A stretch of DNA of 64,000 bases from Flavimaricola sp. (GTDB lineage: Bacteria; Pseudomonadota; Alphaproteobacteria; Rhodobacterales; Rhodobacteraceae): the NCBI GenBank assembly GCA_020629175.1, contig JAHDDU010000001.1:1-64000 (forward strand). Reading direction: 5' to 3'. Below, piece by piece: positions 29,201 through 37,588 of this stretch. Positions within the stretch are counted from its first letter, which is position 1. Every line of letters begins with the position of its first letter. The notes under the pieces are model-generated. The model saw nothing but the letters and a program-made list of their open reading frames with translations, was not told where the DNA came from and made no database searches. Both the position numbers and the translations under genes were made by a program.

Positions 29201-30765
29201 TGAAGGATTACCTGCGGTCCGCTGCAGGATTGATCAAGCAATACGCCTGGGCTTTCCCAGCGTTCAAGAAACCGAAAGGTGCGACAACCGCGTTCGACCT
29301 CGATCTGGGTTCGCTTGAGCCGGATGAGTTGGAAGGCATCCTCGATTTTGCGTTTGAGCGTTACTTCAACGACAGTGGCCTATTCGGCACGATAGAGGAT
29401 GCCGTCGCGCGCGTTGAAGAGCTGAAATCCAAAGGCATCGGAGAGGTTGCCTGCCTGATCGACTACGGGATCGACAATGATCTGGTTCTCGAAGGTCTCA
29501 AACCTCTTGCCGAGGTTCTGCGCATCACCAACACGGACCGGGTCATTGCCGAAAATGACTTCTCAATCGCGGCCCAGATCGAGCGTCACGAAGTGACCCA
29601 TATGCAGTGCACGCCGTCCATGGCGCGGATGCTGGTGACAAATGAGGAGAGCTGCGCCGCTTTGCGCCATCTGGATCATCTTATGATCGGCGGAGAAGCC
29701 CTGCCGGGAGCGCTTGTCTCGGATCTTCGCGCGGCGACAGATGCACATATCGAAAACATGTATGGCCCGACAGAAACAACAATCTGGTCAACCACCCGCA
29801 CTGCTGATGTGAGTGATGGCACGACGAGCATCGGGACACCCATCGCGAACACCCAAGTCTATGTTCTCGACGACGCTTTGGAGCCTACGCCTGTGGGCAA
29901 AGCTGGCGAGCTTTGGATCGGGGGTGCTGGGGTCGCTCGCGGCTATTGGAAGCGCCCGGATTTGACAGCGGAACGGTTTGTACCAAACCCCTTCGCTGAT
30001 GGACGGATGTATCGGACCGGAGATCTGGTGCGATGGCGGCCTGACGGCACGCTCGATTTCCTTGGCCGGGCCGATCATCAGGTTAAATTGCGCGGTTACC
30101 GGATTGAGCTGGGCGAGATCGAGGCCGTTTTGGATGCGCAGCCGTCGGTCACACAATCCGTTGTCGTGGCGCGGGAAGATGTGCCGGGGCTTGTGCAGTT
30201 GGTGGGGTATGTGACCTCAACTGCGCAAGTAGACGAGGCACGGATGCGAGATGCTTTGGCTGAGACGCTGCCGCCGCATATGGTTCCGGCCCGGATTGTC
30301 ACGGTCGACGCATTCCCCCTGACTCCCAACAAAAAGATCGACCGATCAGCTTTACCTGTGCCCGCCACTCCCAAACGGTTGCGATCCGCTCCGGTGGCAA
30401 AGCAAGCGGTCGTCCGGGAGGTACGGAGCGATGCTGCCAAAGTTATCTCTGACATCTGGACGCGGCTTTTGGGAGTCGGGGACCTAGCACCCACAGACAA
30501 CTTCTTTGAGCTTGGGGGCCACTCCTTGTTGGCGGTTCAGGCCCATCGTGACATCAAAGCCGCGCTGTCAGCACCCGACTTGAGCATCACGGACATCTTT
30601 CGGTTCCCGACACTCGGCGCTCTGACCCAACGGATCGCGGGGGAGGTACAGGATAAGGGTCAGCCACCCGTTGCACGATCTGGACGGGCAACGGGGCGGT
30701 CTGAGGCGATGGCCCGCCGTCGTGATATGCGGGCGAAACGCGCCGCACGTCGTCAAGGCGTTTAG
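26263..30765 (+). CDS. NRPS: formyltransferase - C remnant - adenylation domain split by luciferase-like monooxygenase - PCP
   Basis: This is a 1500-residue synthetase. 1-300 is a formyltransferase fold: Asn91 and His93 in NFHDGPLPR and Asp129 in GVDEGD reproduce the FMT catalytic triad spacing. 320-490 looks like the tail of a condensation domain; HHxxxDG is absent, but the C-A linker [12 protein letters not shown] is normal. The A domain has [12 protein letters not shown] (646-658) and FDIS (693-696). It is then interrupted at about 728-1095 by a flavin-dependent luciferase-like monooxygenase ([19 protein letters not shown]), and resumes with MYGPTE (1166-1171) and LTPNKKIDR. Ten pocket residues read D-I-L-Q-M-G-M-I-W-K, near the glycine code. 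The PCP has Ser1421 in GGHSL. There is no TE. The C-terminus is strongly basic. Related split A domains belong to the MupA/Atu3671 monooxygenase family. Confidence 0.9.
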   Translation: MSFSALLIGHEALTVQCGAMLLDAGHSLTAVVSDDADVKAWALNEGVDVIPAGPGLASRLSGRSFDWIVSAANLTLIPKAVVDMAGKGAVNFHDGPLPRYAGLNAPVWAILAGEEKHGVTWHLIEGGVDEGDILAQRDVAIGSTDTAQTLNTKCYAAGVESFSGVMSALGNGAPDRMAQDLSQRSYFGRGDLPAGGGILNFDQPTEVILRMIRALDHGDHGNPVTTPKIILAGDMAIVRRAEAADGEGDPGTLLGSTSNGLRIATADGAVLLSAIVDAKGNPIDPGARCRKGMRFGPADEGIVEALSLVAKEEHKALATFRGLAPAAINLPGTGAVPVSVIVPEGLTAPHVFTAFAQVCQQVSEGGPVDLAEYVAPAAPGLTSDWRPVRFDPEAGTLAEGAGAGFALDLAHRTPDVVISTPEAAISRSEPVVSAVVTLVVTDDAVTLVPNPDRIGQAGIALLAKRLEAALSGHSKLPKGERQMMLSDWNATDAAYDDTGCMHQLFEAQVARTPDDTALVFEGESWTYAALNAQANKVAHVLMAQGAKPGSLIGLNVRRSAHLLIGALAILKAGAAYVPLDPAYPADRVALYIEDSEAEIILTETGLSADLPAHSAKVVLIDASPEIDAAEDGNPVTSVTSSDLAYLIFTSGSTGRPKGVMIEHRNVSNFFTGMDARIEHKGGGTWLAVTSLSFDISVLELFWTLARGFKVILSGDESRALVSSGSEGVTTGGIDFSVYYWGNDDVAGQGKYHLLLEGAKFADAHGFCAVWTPERHFHAFGGPYPNPSVTGAAVAAVTNNIAVRAGSIVAPLHHPARIAEEWAVVDNLTGGRVGLAMASGWQPDDFVLRPENTPPDNKPALFETVRTVRKLWAGETVEFPRKDGQMHGVVTQPRPMSDTLPIWVTSAGNPETWREAGRLGANVLTHLLGQTIDEVAGKIGIYHEALREAGYDPKNFKVTLMLHTFLADTRETSAEIAREPMKDYLRSAAGLIKQYAWAFPAFKKPKGATTAFDLDLGSLEPDELEGILDFAFERYFNDSGLFGTIEDAVARVEELKSKGIGEVACLIDYGIDNDLVLEGLKPLAEVLRITNTDRVIAENDFSIAAQIERHEVTHMQCTPSMARMLVTNEESCAALRHLDHLMIGGEALPGALVSDLRAATDAHIENMYGPTETTIWSTTRTADVSDGTTSIGTPIANTQVYVLDDALEPTPVGKAGELWIGGAGVARGYWKRPDLTAERFVPNPFADGRMYRTGDLVRWRPDGTLDFLGRADHQVKLRGYRIELGEIEAVLDAQPSVTQSVVVAREDVPGLVQLVGYVTSTAQVDEARMRDALAETLPPHMVPARIVTVDAFPLTPNKKIDRSALPVPATPKRLRSAPVAKQAVVREVRSDAAKVISDIWTRLLGVGDLAPTDNFFELGGHSLLAVQAHRDIKAALSAPDLSITDIFRFPTLGALTQRIAGEVQDKGQPPVARSGRATGRSEAMARRRDMRAKRAARRQGV

Positions 30766-30933
30766 CGCAAATCTGGGGACAGTTCGTTTCCGGTAAATTC
30801 TGTCAGAAACGTGGCAATTTTATGAATATATGCCTAAATATGAACTCGCGTGGGGGCGTGTGTTTGGGATTCGGTGTCAAACTATCGAGTCTTTAGGCGG
30901 TGACAGAACCGCTGGTATGTACTGGAGGCGGCC
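30766..30933 (+). other. Intergenic region between the NRPS and Wzz-like genes
   Basis: This 168-bp stretch has an AT-rich block (about 30819-30845) that could hold the promoter of the co-polymerase gene. A weak CGTTTC/GAAACG inverted repeat follows the NRPS stop. No gene and no clear terminator are seen. Confidence 0.4.
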
Positions 30934-32232
30934 ATGGGCCAGTTTTTCTCTCCGCGCAACGTCATGCGCATCATTTATCGCAGGCTGCCAATTATCCTGT
31001 TGGTTCTGATCATCGGTCTTCCAATGGTGGTCTACTACGCGTCGAATCGTGACCGGGTGTATGAGGCCATTGCCGTCATGCAGATCGAGGCCCCGCAGAT
31101 TGTAGGAACTGCGACGCAAATCGCCACGGGCGGTTCGGCGGTGAGTCAGCTTGATCTGATCCAGCAAAAGCTGACATCTCGCGACAGTCTGACTGAAATC
31201 ATCAACCGGCTTGGTCTGTTTCCGGAGGTTGAAAGCCCAAACCAGCGCGTGGGTTTGCTGCGCGGGGCCGTCAGTATTCAAAAGCTGATTGATCCCACCC
31301 AACGCTTTCGCCCGGACGTTCAGCCGTCTGGCCTGATCATCACCGTTCGCATGGGTGATCCAGAGCAGGCCGCAATGGTTGCGAACAACTTTCTGGATGA
31401 AATTTTGGCCGCTGCAGAACAGCGATCCGATGCGCGTGCCAGTGAGACTTTGGCCTTTTTCACCGAGCAGGAAGCGCGCGTCACCGCCGAGATTCAAAGG
31501 GTCGAGGATGACTTGGCGATGTTTAAGGTCGAGAGTGCAGGTTCTCTTCCGTCCGAGCTATCCGGACAAAGGGATCGTCTGACAACCTTGCGCGAGCAGG
31601 TCCTCCTCATTGATCAGCAATTGATAGAGATCCAGACCACGGCTGACCGACGCCGAGAAGAAGACATTGCAAGACAAACCGGTCTTTTGCAGCAGCAACG
31701 TGCGTTTCTGCAGTCGACCATTGCTGAAGTGGAGGCCGCATTGGCCGCTGCGCCGGATGTCGAAAGGCAATTGTCATCCATGGACCGGCAACTCGCCCAG
31801 CTAGAGAGTGAGTTTGAAGCGATCACAACGAGCCGGACCGATGCTGCCATCCGCGCGCAACTGGAAAGTCAGAACCAGGCGCAGCGGTATGAAATTTTGG
31901 AAACCGCCATTGTCCCCGAGAATGCCGTTTCGACCAGTCGCCGCAAAATCGCGATGGCTGGAGGGGTTCTTGTTGGGTTGATGGCACTTGGAGCTGCATT
32001 CCTTTTGGAAATCGCGAAACCGGTGATCCGGAGTGCGGCGCAGCTGGAAAGTCAGCTTGGTGTGCAGCCAGTCATTACTGTCCCCAACCTGCGAAGTCGC
32101 GTGCAGCGGCGTCGTCAACGCTTGGGGTTTGCCGCCGTTGCCGCTGCCATTTTGTCAGCACCGTTGTGGCTCGGTTCGGGGGTCCGGGACGTCATCTTGC
32201 GCTTGTTTAGCTCAAACGCAGCACCGTCCTAA
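30934..32232 (+). CDS. Wzz/GumC-like polysaccharide co-polymerase
   Basis: The 432-residue inner-membrane protein sets polysaccharide chain length and couples to export. An N-terminal transmembrane helix (about 17-35) precedes a periplasmic domain with a long coiled coil (roughly 160-310, rich in Glu, Gln and Leu). A second helix, GGVLVGLMALGAAFLLEI, lies near residues 340-357, and a third hydrophobic segment is at the C-terminus. It lacks a kinase domain; the ATPase is the separate convergent gene next door. GGAGG lies just before ATG 30934. Confidence 0.83.
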   Translation: MGQFFSPRNVMRIIYRRLPIILLVLIIGLPMVVYYASNRDRVYEAIAVMQIEAPQIVGTATQIATGGSAVSQLDLIQQKLTSRDSLTEIINRLGLFPEVESPNQRVGLLRGAVSIQKLIDPTQRFRPDVQPSGLIITVRMGDPEQAAMVANNFLDEILAAAEQRSDARASETLAFFTEQEARVTAEIQRVEDDLAMFKVESAGSLPSELSGQRDRLTTLREQVLLIDQQLIEIQTTADRRREEDIARQTGLLQQQRAFLQSTIAEVEAALAAAPDVERQLSSMDRQLAQLESEFEAITTSRTDAAIRAQLESQNQAQRYEILETAIVPENAVSTSRRKIAMAGGVLVGLMALGAAFLLEIAKPVIRSAAQLESQLGVQPVITVPNLRSRVQRRRQRLGFAAVAAAILSAPLWLGSGVRDVILRLFSSNAAPS

Positions 32233-32236
32233 TCCG

Positions 32237-33184
32237 TCAATATGTATTGTCTTCGTAGTCTTCAGCCATGTTGAGGACGACGCCCATCACTGGTTTGTCC
32301 TCGCCGATGCGGCGATGCACCTCCTTGATCTCTTTGGCGGTTGAGATACCGCCGCCAACGACAAGAAGCACGCAGTCAAAATAAGGACGAAAGCTCAGGA
32401 CGTCGTCCTGGGCCAGCGCCGGTGGCAGATCATACAAAACGATATCCGGTTCGTATCGGTCTTCGATGTCTTTCAAGACAGTTTGAGTTTGTGGGTTCTG
32501 GAACAATTCAGAGGCGTAGTCCTCTCGCCGATCATTCATACCGAGTACTAGGTTGGCCCCAAGCGACATCGTGCCGGAGGTTACTCGCTTGAGATGGCCT
32601 TGCGGTGGAACTGCGCCTCGCAGCATATCGCCAATACTGCCGACGGTCTTCTGCCCAAGATACTTGGCCACGGCCGGGCGGCGCAGGTCCATATCCAGCA
32701 GCAGGGTCCGACGATTGTCGTAGCGTGACAAAGTCAGAGCCAGATTGAGCGCTGTGAAGCTCTTGCCGCATCCAGCAGTGGGAGAGGTAATGGCCACGCG
32801 CTTCCAACCTTTCTCGGTGAGAGCTTGGACAAGTCGTGTCCGCAAGACATCAAACGAGGCATGAGCGGGGTCCAGGCGGCTTGCTGTGATGATCAGATTT
32901 TTGTCGAGAACCTTTTCGTTCAGCTCTATCGTCCCAAGTTCTGCCCATTCGCTCATAGGCTCCAGTGCGACGGCTGAGTCCAGTGGTGCAAGGGTATCAC
33001 CGGCGTCCTCGATATCAATTATCTCGTCCAACGGATCGAGAAGGATATCCCGCAGTTCTTGGGTGGTTTCCGTGATCTCTTTAGGATCGGGACGTCCAAA
33101 CGCGCCAATCTCGGCCATGATGCGGCGATGCGCTTCGGGATCAAGCCGTGGCCGTCGATACGTGTACTTACTGTCGTCGTTCAT
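32237..33184 (-). CDS. CpsD/ExoP-type tyrosine autokinase-like ATPase
   Basis: A 315-residue cytoplasmic P-loop protein. Walker A SPTAGCGKSF carries Lys141, Walker A' is LLLDMDLRRP (161-170) and Walker B is DIVLYDLP. The C-terminus ends DYEDNTY, a short tyrosine tail as in bacterial BY-kinases, and the N-terminus has KYTY. It would work with the Wzz-like protein to control polymerisation. The two genes are convergent with only 4 bases between stops, instead of being fused or in tandem. Whether it is a true kinase or only a MinD/ParA-like ATPase is not certain. Confidence 0.8.
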   Translation of the reverse strand: MNDDSKYTYRRPRLDPEAHRRIMAEIGAFGRPDPKEITETTQELRDILLDPLDEIIDIEDAGDTLAPLDSAVALEPMSEWAELGTIELNEKVLDKNLIITASRLDPAHASFDVLRTRLVQALTEKGWKRVAITSPTAGCGKSFTALNLALTLSRYDNRRTLLLDMDLRRPAVAKYLGQKTVGSIGDMLRGAVPPQGHLKRVTSGTMSLGANLVLGMNDRREDYASELFQNPQTQTVLKDIEDRYEPDIVLYDLPPALAQDDVLSFRPYFDCVLLVVGGGISTAKEIKEVHRRIGEDKPVMGVVLNMAEDYEDNTY

Positions 33185-33286
33185 AACTATTTCCCAAACC
33201 TCACGGGATCGCCTGTTCTAGAGTTTGAACAAGTGAAACTTGGCATAAATATGCCGCCCATATAAAATCTGCACTCTTCGATGGCG

Positions 33287-35389
33287 TTAGAAACCGAAAA
33301 GACCCGCTTCGTCGATCGCGCGGCGCAAAAACGCCTCTTTGTCTGCCTCAGGCCGCCAGCCCAAGACCTCCTTTGGGTGCGTGTTGTCAAACCGAGCGAG
33401 GTGCCCGCGCGATTTCCAATCCGCAAGGGACGGCCGGACTGCATCCTTGCGGCCCAAGGCATAGCGTTTGAGCGCCCACTTCACGCCATCCGCGGCCCAC
33501 ATCATCATGAGATTGCCAGAGCTCACACGAAGCTTGGCTCCAAGGCGCTGGTTGATGGCTTCAAAGTATCCCCGCCCCGTCAGCATCGGCTCGCCAATGA
33601 GGTTGAACGATTGGCCCACTGCATCAGGGTGATCCATCATCGAGATCAGCGCGTCTGACACGTCGTCAGACAGAACGAATGGCAAAACGTTCGTGCCCGA
33701 ACCCCAAAGCTTGAGCGCGCCGGCGCCGTGCCAACGACCAATGCCCCAATGCTGTAATGGCCCACCATGGCCAACGACAATACCGGGTCGCGCAATCACA
33801 AGCGGAAGGCCAGACGTGGCGTGCATCTCCAGCAAGCGGCGTTCGCATTCGGCCTTGGACCGGGCATACATGTTGCGCTGGGCGATATCGCCAAAGCCGG
33901 TTTCCTCGGTGATTTTGGCTCCGGGGACCGACATGTCGTAAGACGCGATGGTTCCAGTGTAGATCAGGCGCTTTACGCCTGCGTCCTGAGCCGCTTCGGC
34001 AATTCGGACGGCAACGCCCACGTCATTTTCAAGCGCTGCTTCCCACGTATCGTCCATGGATTTTGCGAGGTTAAAGACGGCATCCATGCCGCGCATCGCC
34101 TCTGTCAGCCCTTCTTTGTCACGCAATGATACGGCGACGGTTTCCACGTTTCCGGCAATGTCCCCAAAGGGACCATTCTTGCCGCGCGACAGGACACGCA
34201 CATCGTGCCCCTTTTCAACCAGCCTGCGGGTCAGGTTCCGCCCGATAAAGCCAGTGCCGCCGATGACCATCACCTTGGGATTTGGCGTTCCTTTGGCGAC
34301 AATTGGGGCCGGGATTTCGGGCATCAGAGCCAGAGTGTCATCAATGGCCTGCATCACGGTGACGGCGGAGGCGCCGGAAAAGCGGGCATCAGGCTTAGCG
34401 CCGTTGACCAACGCGCCATAGATGGCCGAATTCATGCCGCGAAAGGAAAGGCCGTAAGGGTTCTTTTGGTTAAGCGAGGTAACCTGACGCGCGGCGTTAA
34501 CAACGCCTTCGCGCAGGTGATTCCAGCTCTGACCCAAGGCACTGCGCAAGGGGTTCACAACCAGATCGGCGGTATTGTCGCGCGCGATCGTGAGAACATC
34601 CTGGGCGTAGTTCAGGCGTGCCATGCCAGAGGATCCGCGCAAGGTGACGGAGCGGTCATCATAGGTTTCAACCGTAGAGAGGTTGATCGACACTTCCGTT
34701 TCACCCGCGCGGGCAAGAATACGCCAACTTTGGTGCCGGGTGCCGCCGCCAGATAGTTCAACAGGTTGGCCAAGCTGAAGTGACAGGATTTCCAGTGGCC
34801 CGAAAAGGTCGACAGCGAAAGAAAAAGGATGTGCGCCAAGCTCAAGCAGAAGGTTCTGCGGCTCGCGCAATAGCCACAATCCAAATGGACCAGAGCGCAG
34901 TGGAGCCAGTGGCAGGGACCAGTTGATGTCCGCCCCGGCAATGCGCCCGAGCTCGCCTGCATCGCGCATTTTCTTGAGGCGTTCATATCCGGGCAGGCCC
35001 AGAAAATTGTGACCGGCCGCAAAAGTCAGCCCGGCCTTTTCAGCCGCATCCACCATGCTTTGGGTTTCCGCAGCAGACAGAGCCACCGGTTTCTCACAAA
35101 CCACGTGCAAGCCCGCGTCAAGGCATTCCAAGGTCAACGCATGGTGCAGATTGGGGGGAGTCAAAATGTGGACCGCGTCGCATACACCCGCAGCCACCAT
35201 CTCAGCGACAGAGGCAAACGCCTGGGCGCCATGCGCCGAGGCGAGGCCTTGCGCGGCTTCGATCGCAGGGTCAACGACGGCGGTGATGACCGCATCCTTT
35301 GTCGCCTTTAGGGCATCTGCGTGCCACGTCGCGATATAGCCCGCGCCGATGATCCCAACGCGAACCGGTGACGTTAATGCTTTGGTCAT
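33287..35389 (-). CDS. Fused Gfo/Idh/MocA oxidoreductase and NAD-dependent epimerase/dehydratase
   Basis: A 700-residue two-enzyme fusion. Residues 1-340 form a Gfo/Idh/MocA oxidoreductase with the NAD-binding VRVGIIGAGYIATWHA and CEKPVALS (the EKP motif). Residues about 360-700 form an extended SDR with VMVIGGTGFIGRNLTRRL and YARSKAECE (catalytic Tyr-Lys). It probably modifies a nucleotide sugar for the polysaccharide in two steps. ATG 35389 is supported by AGGTGG 9 bases upstream. It is the last gene of a tightly packed minus-strand operon that also encodes separate members of the same two families. Exact substrates are unknown. Confidence 0.85.
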   Translation of the reverse strand: MTKALTSPVRVGIIGAGYIATWHADALKATKDAVITAVVDPAIEAAQGLASAHGAQAFASVAEMVAAGVCDAVHILTPPNLHHALTLECLDAGLHVVCEKPVALSAAETQSMVDAAEKAGLTFAAGHNFLGLPGYERLKKMRDAGELGRIAGADINWSLPLAPLRSGPFGLWLLREPQNLLLELGAHPFSFAVDLFGPLEILSLQLGQPVELSGGGTRHQSWRILARAGETEVSINLSTVETYDDRSVTLRGSSGMARLNYAQDVLTIARDNTADLVVNPLRSALGQSWNHLREGVVNAARQVTSLNQKNPYGLSFRGMNSAIYGALVNGAKPDARFSGASAVTVMQAIDDTLALMPEIPAPIVAKGTPNPKVMVIGGTGFIGRNLTRRLVEKGHDVRVLSRGKNGPFGDIAGNVETVAVSLRDKEGLTEAMRGMDAVFNLAKSMDDTWEAALENDVGVAVRIAEAAQDAGVKRLIYTGTIASYDMSVPGAKITEETGFGDIAQRNMYARSKAECERRLLEMHATSGLPLVIARPGIVVGHGGPLQHWGIGRWHGAGALKLWGSGTNVLPFVLSDDVSDALISMMDHPDAVGQSFNLIGEPMLTGRGYFEAINQRLGAKLRVSSGNLMMMWAADGVKWALKRYALGRKDAVRPSLADWKSRGHLARFDNTHPKEVLGWRPEADKEAFLRRAIDEAGLFGF

Positions 35390-35402
35390 TTTAGGTACCC
35401 AC

Positions 35403-36362
35403 CTATTTGTACTCGATAATGGTCGCGTCAGCACCGCGCAGACGGCGGCGATGATACGTCAACATCCCGATAAGGTTCGGGATTTTGGAAATCGTGAGGA
35501 ATAGCGCGTGATGGCGGGCCTGCCAAGGACCCAACCCATCATATTTCAAACGGTCTGCAGTGCGGAACCAGCTGAAGACATAAAGGCCAAGCACCAAAAG
35601 CATGCCGAGGCGAAAGCCCATGATGAGCGACACCAGAAACGCCAAGGGCAAGAGTGCCCCATAGACCCACACGCGTTGACGTTCGCGTAGGAAGTGCGGT
35701 GGGTGCATACGGCCCACTTCTGCAAAGCCATGGCCGTTACGGATCGTCCGGCGCCACCAGGCGCTGAATTTGGTCATCGCAAAATCATGCCGGGTCATCT
35801 GCTCGGGCAGGCGCAATATGCGGTATCCAGCCTTGCCAACGCGCAAGCAGAATTCGTCATCTTCCGAGGCGATGACCGTTGGATTAAATCCGCCGAGCTC
35901 GCGAAAAACCGATGCACGGACCATCATATCCCCGCCACAGGCGACAATATCACCAGCGGGGCGGTGCCATTCGACCTCGGCCATCGCGTTGTAGACGCTT
36001 GCCTCTGGTGCAATCTCATTGCGCCAGCCAGTGACAATCCCGATCTCGCCATTGTTGTCAAAAGCCTCGACAGCCTTTTCGACCCAGTATTCGACAACGG
36101 CGCAATCGCCATCCACGAACTGGACGTAATCGGCATCGCCGATCGCTTCAAACCCCGCGTTGCGGGCGCGGGCGGCGGTGAATGGCGTGGATGTGTCGAG
36201 CTCTATGACTTTTGCACCGGCGCTTCGCGCGAAAGACACGCTGCTGTCCGTTGAGCCACTGTCGACATAAATGATTTCGTCAACTTGCCCCTCAAGCGAG
36301 GTCAAGCAGCGGTGAAGGCGGGGGCCTTCGTTTCGGCCAATCACAACGGCAGCGATCGTCAT
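35403..36362 (-). CDS. Glycosyltransferase family 2
   Basis: The 319-residue GT-A enzyme opens MTIAAVVIGRNEGPRLHRCL. It contains IIYVDSGSTDSSV (nucleotide site), VQFVDGDC (DxD-like), FNPTVIASEDDEFCLR (catalytic ED pair) and two hydrophobic segments near the C-terminus (LPLAFLVSLIMGFRLGMLLVL), so it is membrane-associated. ATG 36362 overlaps the stop of the upstream GT4 gene by 4 bases. The fused oxidoreductase-epimerase gene follows 13 bases after its stop. Donor and acceptor are unknown. Confidence 0.83.
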   Translation of the reverse strand: MTIAAVVIGRNEGPRLHRCLTSLEGQVDEIIYVDSGSTDSSVSFARSAGAKVIELDTSTPFTAARARNAGFEAIGDADYVQFVDGDCAVVEYWVEKAVEAFDNNGEIGIVTGWRNEIAPEASVYNAMAEVEWHRPAGDIVACGGDMMVRASVFRELGGFNPTVIASEDDEFCLRVGKAGYRILRLPEQMTRHDFAMTKFSAWWRRTIRNGHGFAEVGRMHPPHFLRERQRVWVYGALLPLAFLVSLIMGFRLGMLLVLGLYVFSWFRTADRLKYDGLGPWQARHHALFLTISKIPNLIGMLTYHRRRLRGADATIIEYK

Positions 36363-37588
36363 GGACGTTTTCCCGGGCGTGGGCCGCCAGCTCTGGAGGC
36401 ATAAATGAGCACACCGAGCCATGCGGCTTCTTGGTTGATATCAAAGTCTGTGGTGACTTTATCACGGCCCTTTGCGCCCATTTCAGGGCCGTTTTGCAGC
36501 ACATCTTTGATTGCTTCGGCCAAGGCTTGTGGATTTCCGGGCGGAACAATCCGGCCGCTGACGCGATCCGTCACCAATTCGCCCACGCCGCCAACTTGGG
36601 TTGCCACGACAGGTTTTCCAGCTGCCATGGCTTCCATCAGGCCGACCGGCACACCTTCGGCAAAGCTCGGCAAGACCATCGCGCGGCATCGGGCCAAGGC
36701 TTCGGCCACTTCATCTTGTGATCGGTATCCTGCAAACGTCAGGGCTGACGCCAGGCCCATGTCGCGTGCCTCGGCCTCCAGTTGCGCCCGTTCTGGCCCG
36801 TCCCCGATCAGGGTAAGTGTCAAATCTGGGTGTGTTTTTTGTAACTCGACCATGGCATCCAACAAGATGGGCACGCCTTTGACCGCCGCAAGACGGCCCA
36901 CGAACAAAAGGTCTGTCGTGGCTTGAGCGCTGCTGGCATAGCGCGCAGGATCAATGCCGCAATGGACGATGTGCAATTTGTCCCAATGCGCACGGTCTGA
37001 ATAAAGCATCGCCTGGCTGCGGCAGAAATCGCTGATGCACGCCACAAAGTCGGCCCGCTTGATCTTCTCATCCAATCGCCAGTGATCGGGTGCAAAAAAG
37101 ATGTCAGGGCCGTGCAAGGTGAAGCTGTAAGGGATCTCGCTGAGTTCGGAGGCGAGCATGGCGACCGTACAACTCGCTTTTGCAATATGATTGTGCAAGT
37201 GGACGATGCCCGCATCCTGCATCTTGGCGGCAAGCGCTGCCGCTTCGGCAAAGTAGATCAGGTTGTAGAGCCGCCCTTTGACGCCTTTTGGTGCGGTCCG
37301 CCATGCAAGAGCCAGAGCACGAAGATATCGCCCCGGTGCTTTCATTGCGCGGAATTGTGCCTTTAGGCCATAGAGCGTTTTAAGGCTGTTTAGGACATGA
37401 AAGGTTCCCGCCTGTTCCTCCGCTTGCTCAGGCCCGACAATATGCTCGGGCCCGGTTTTGCGGATCGAGCAGGTTTGAACTGTGAAGCCATGGCCACGCA
37501 GAGCGGCCACTTCGCGCTGGATGAACGTGTCCGTCGCCCGAGGGTATTCGCCCGTCAGATATGCGATGGGCCCATCAAGTTCGGTCAT
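36359..37588 (-). CDS. Glycosyltransferase family 4
   Basis: A 409-residue GT-B glycosyltransferase beginning MTELDGPIAYLTGEYPRATDTFIQRE, an opening shared with exopolysaccharide GT4 enzymes. It has IVHLHNHIAKASCTVAMLA, TDLLFVGRLAAVKG, and the nucleotide-sugar grip VLPSFAEGVPVGLMEAMAAGKP. ATG 37588 is chosen because the longer frame upstream lies inside the epimerase gene. It overlaps that gene's stop by ATGA and overlaps the next GT2 start in the same way. The sugar is unknown. Confidence 0.84.
   Translation of the reverse strand: MTELDGPIAYLTGEYPRATDTFIQREVAALRGHGFTVQTCSIRKTGPEHIVGPEQAEEQAGTFHVLNSLKTLYGLKAQFRAMKAPGRYLRALALAWRTAPKGVKGRLYNLIYFAEAAALAAKMQDAGIVHLHNHIAKASCTVAMLASELSEIPYSFTLHGPDIFFAPDHWRLDEKIKRADFVACISDFCRSQAMLYSDRAHWDKLHIVHCGIDPARYASSAQATTDLLFVGRLAAVKGVPILLDAMVELQKTHPDLTLTLIGDGPERAQLEAEARDMGLASALTFAGYRSQDEVAEALARCRAMVLPSFAEGVPVGLMEAMAAGKPVVATQVGGVGELVTDRVSGRIVPPGNPQALAEAIKDVLQNGPEMGAKGRDKVTTDFDINQEAAWLGVLIYASRAGGPRPGKRP

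Noticed and set aside
26263-30765. Frameshift or gene fusion error explaining the monooxygenase inside the A domain
   Set aside because: The frame is continuous, both A-domain halves keep their motifs, and in-frame insertion between A4 and A5 is known for this monooxygenase family.
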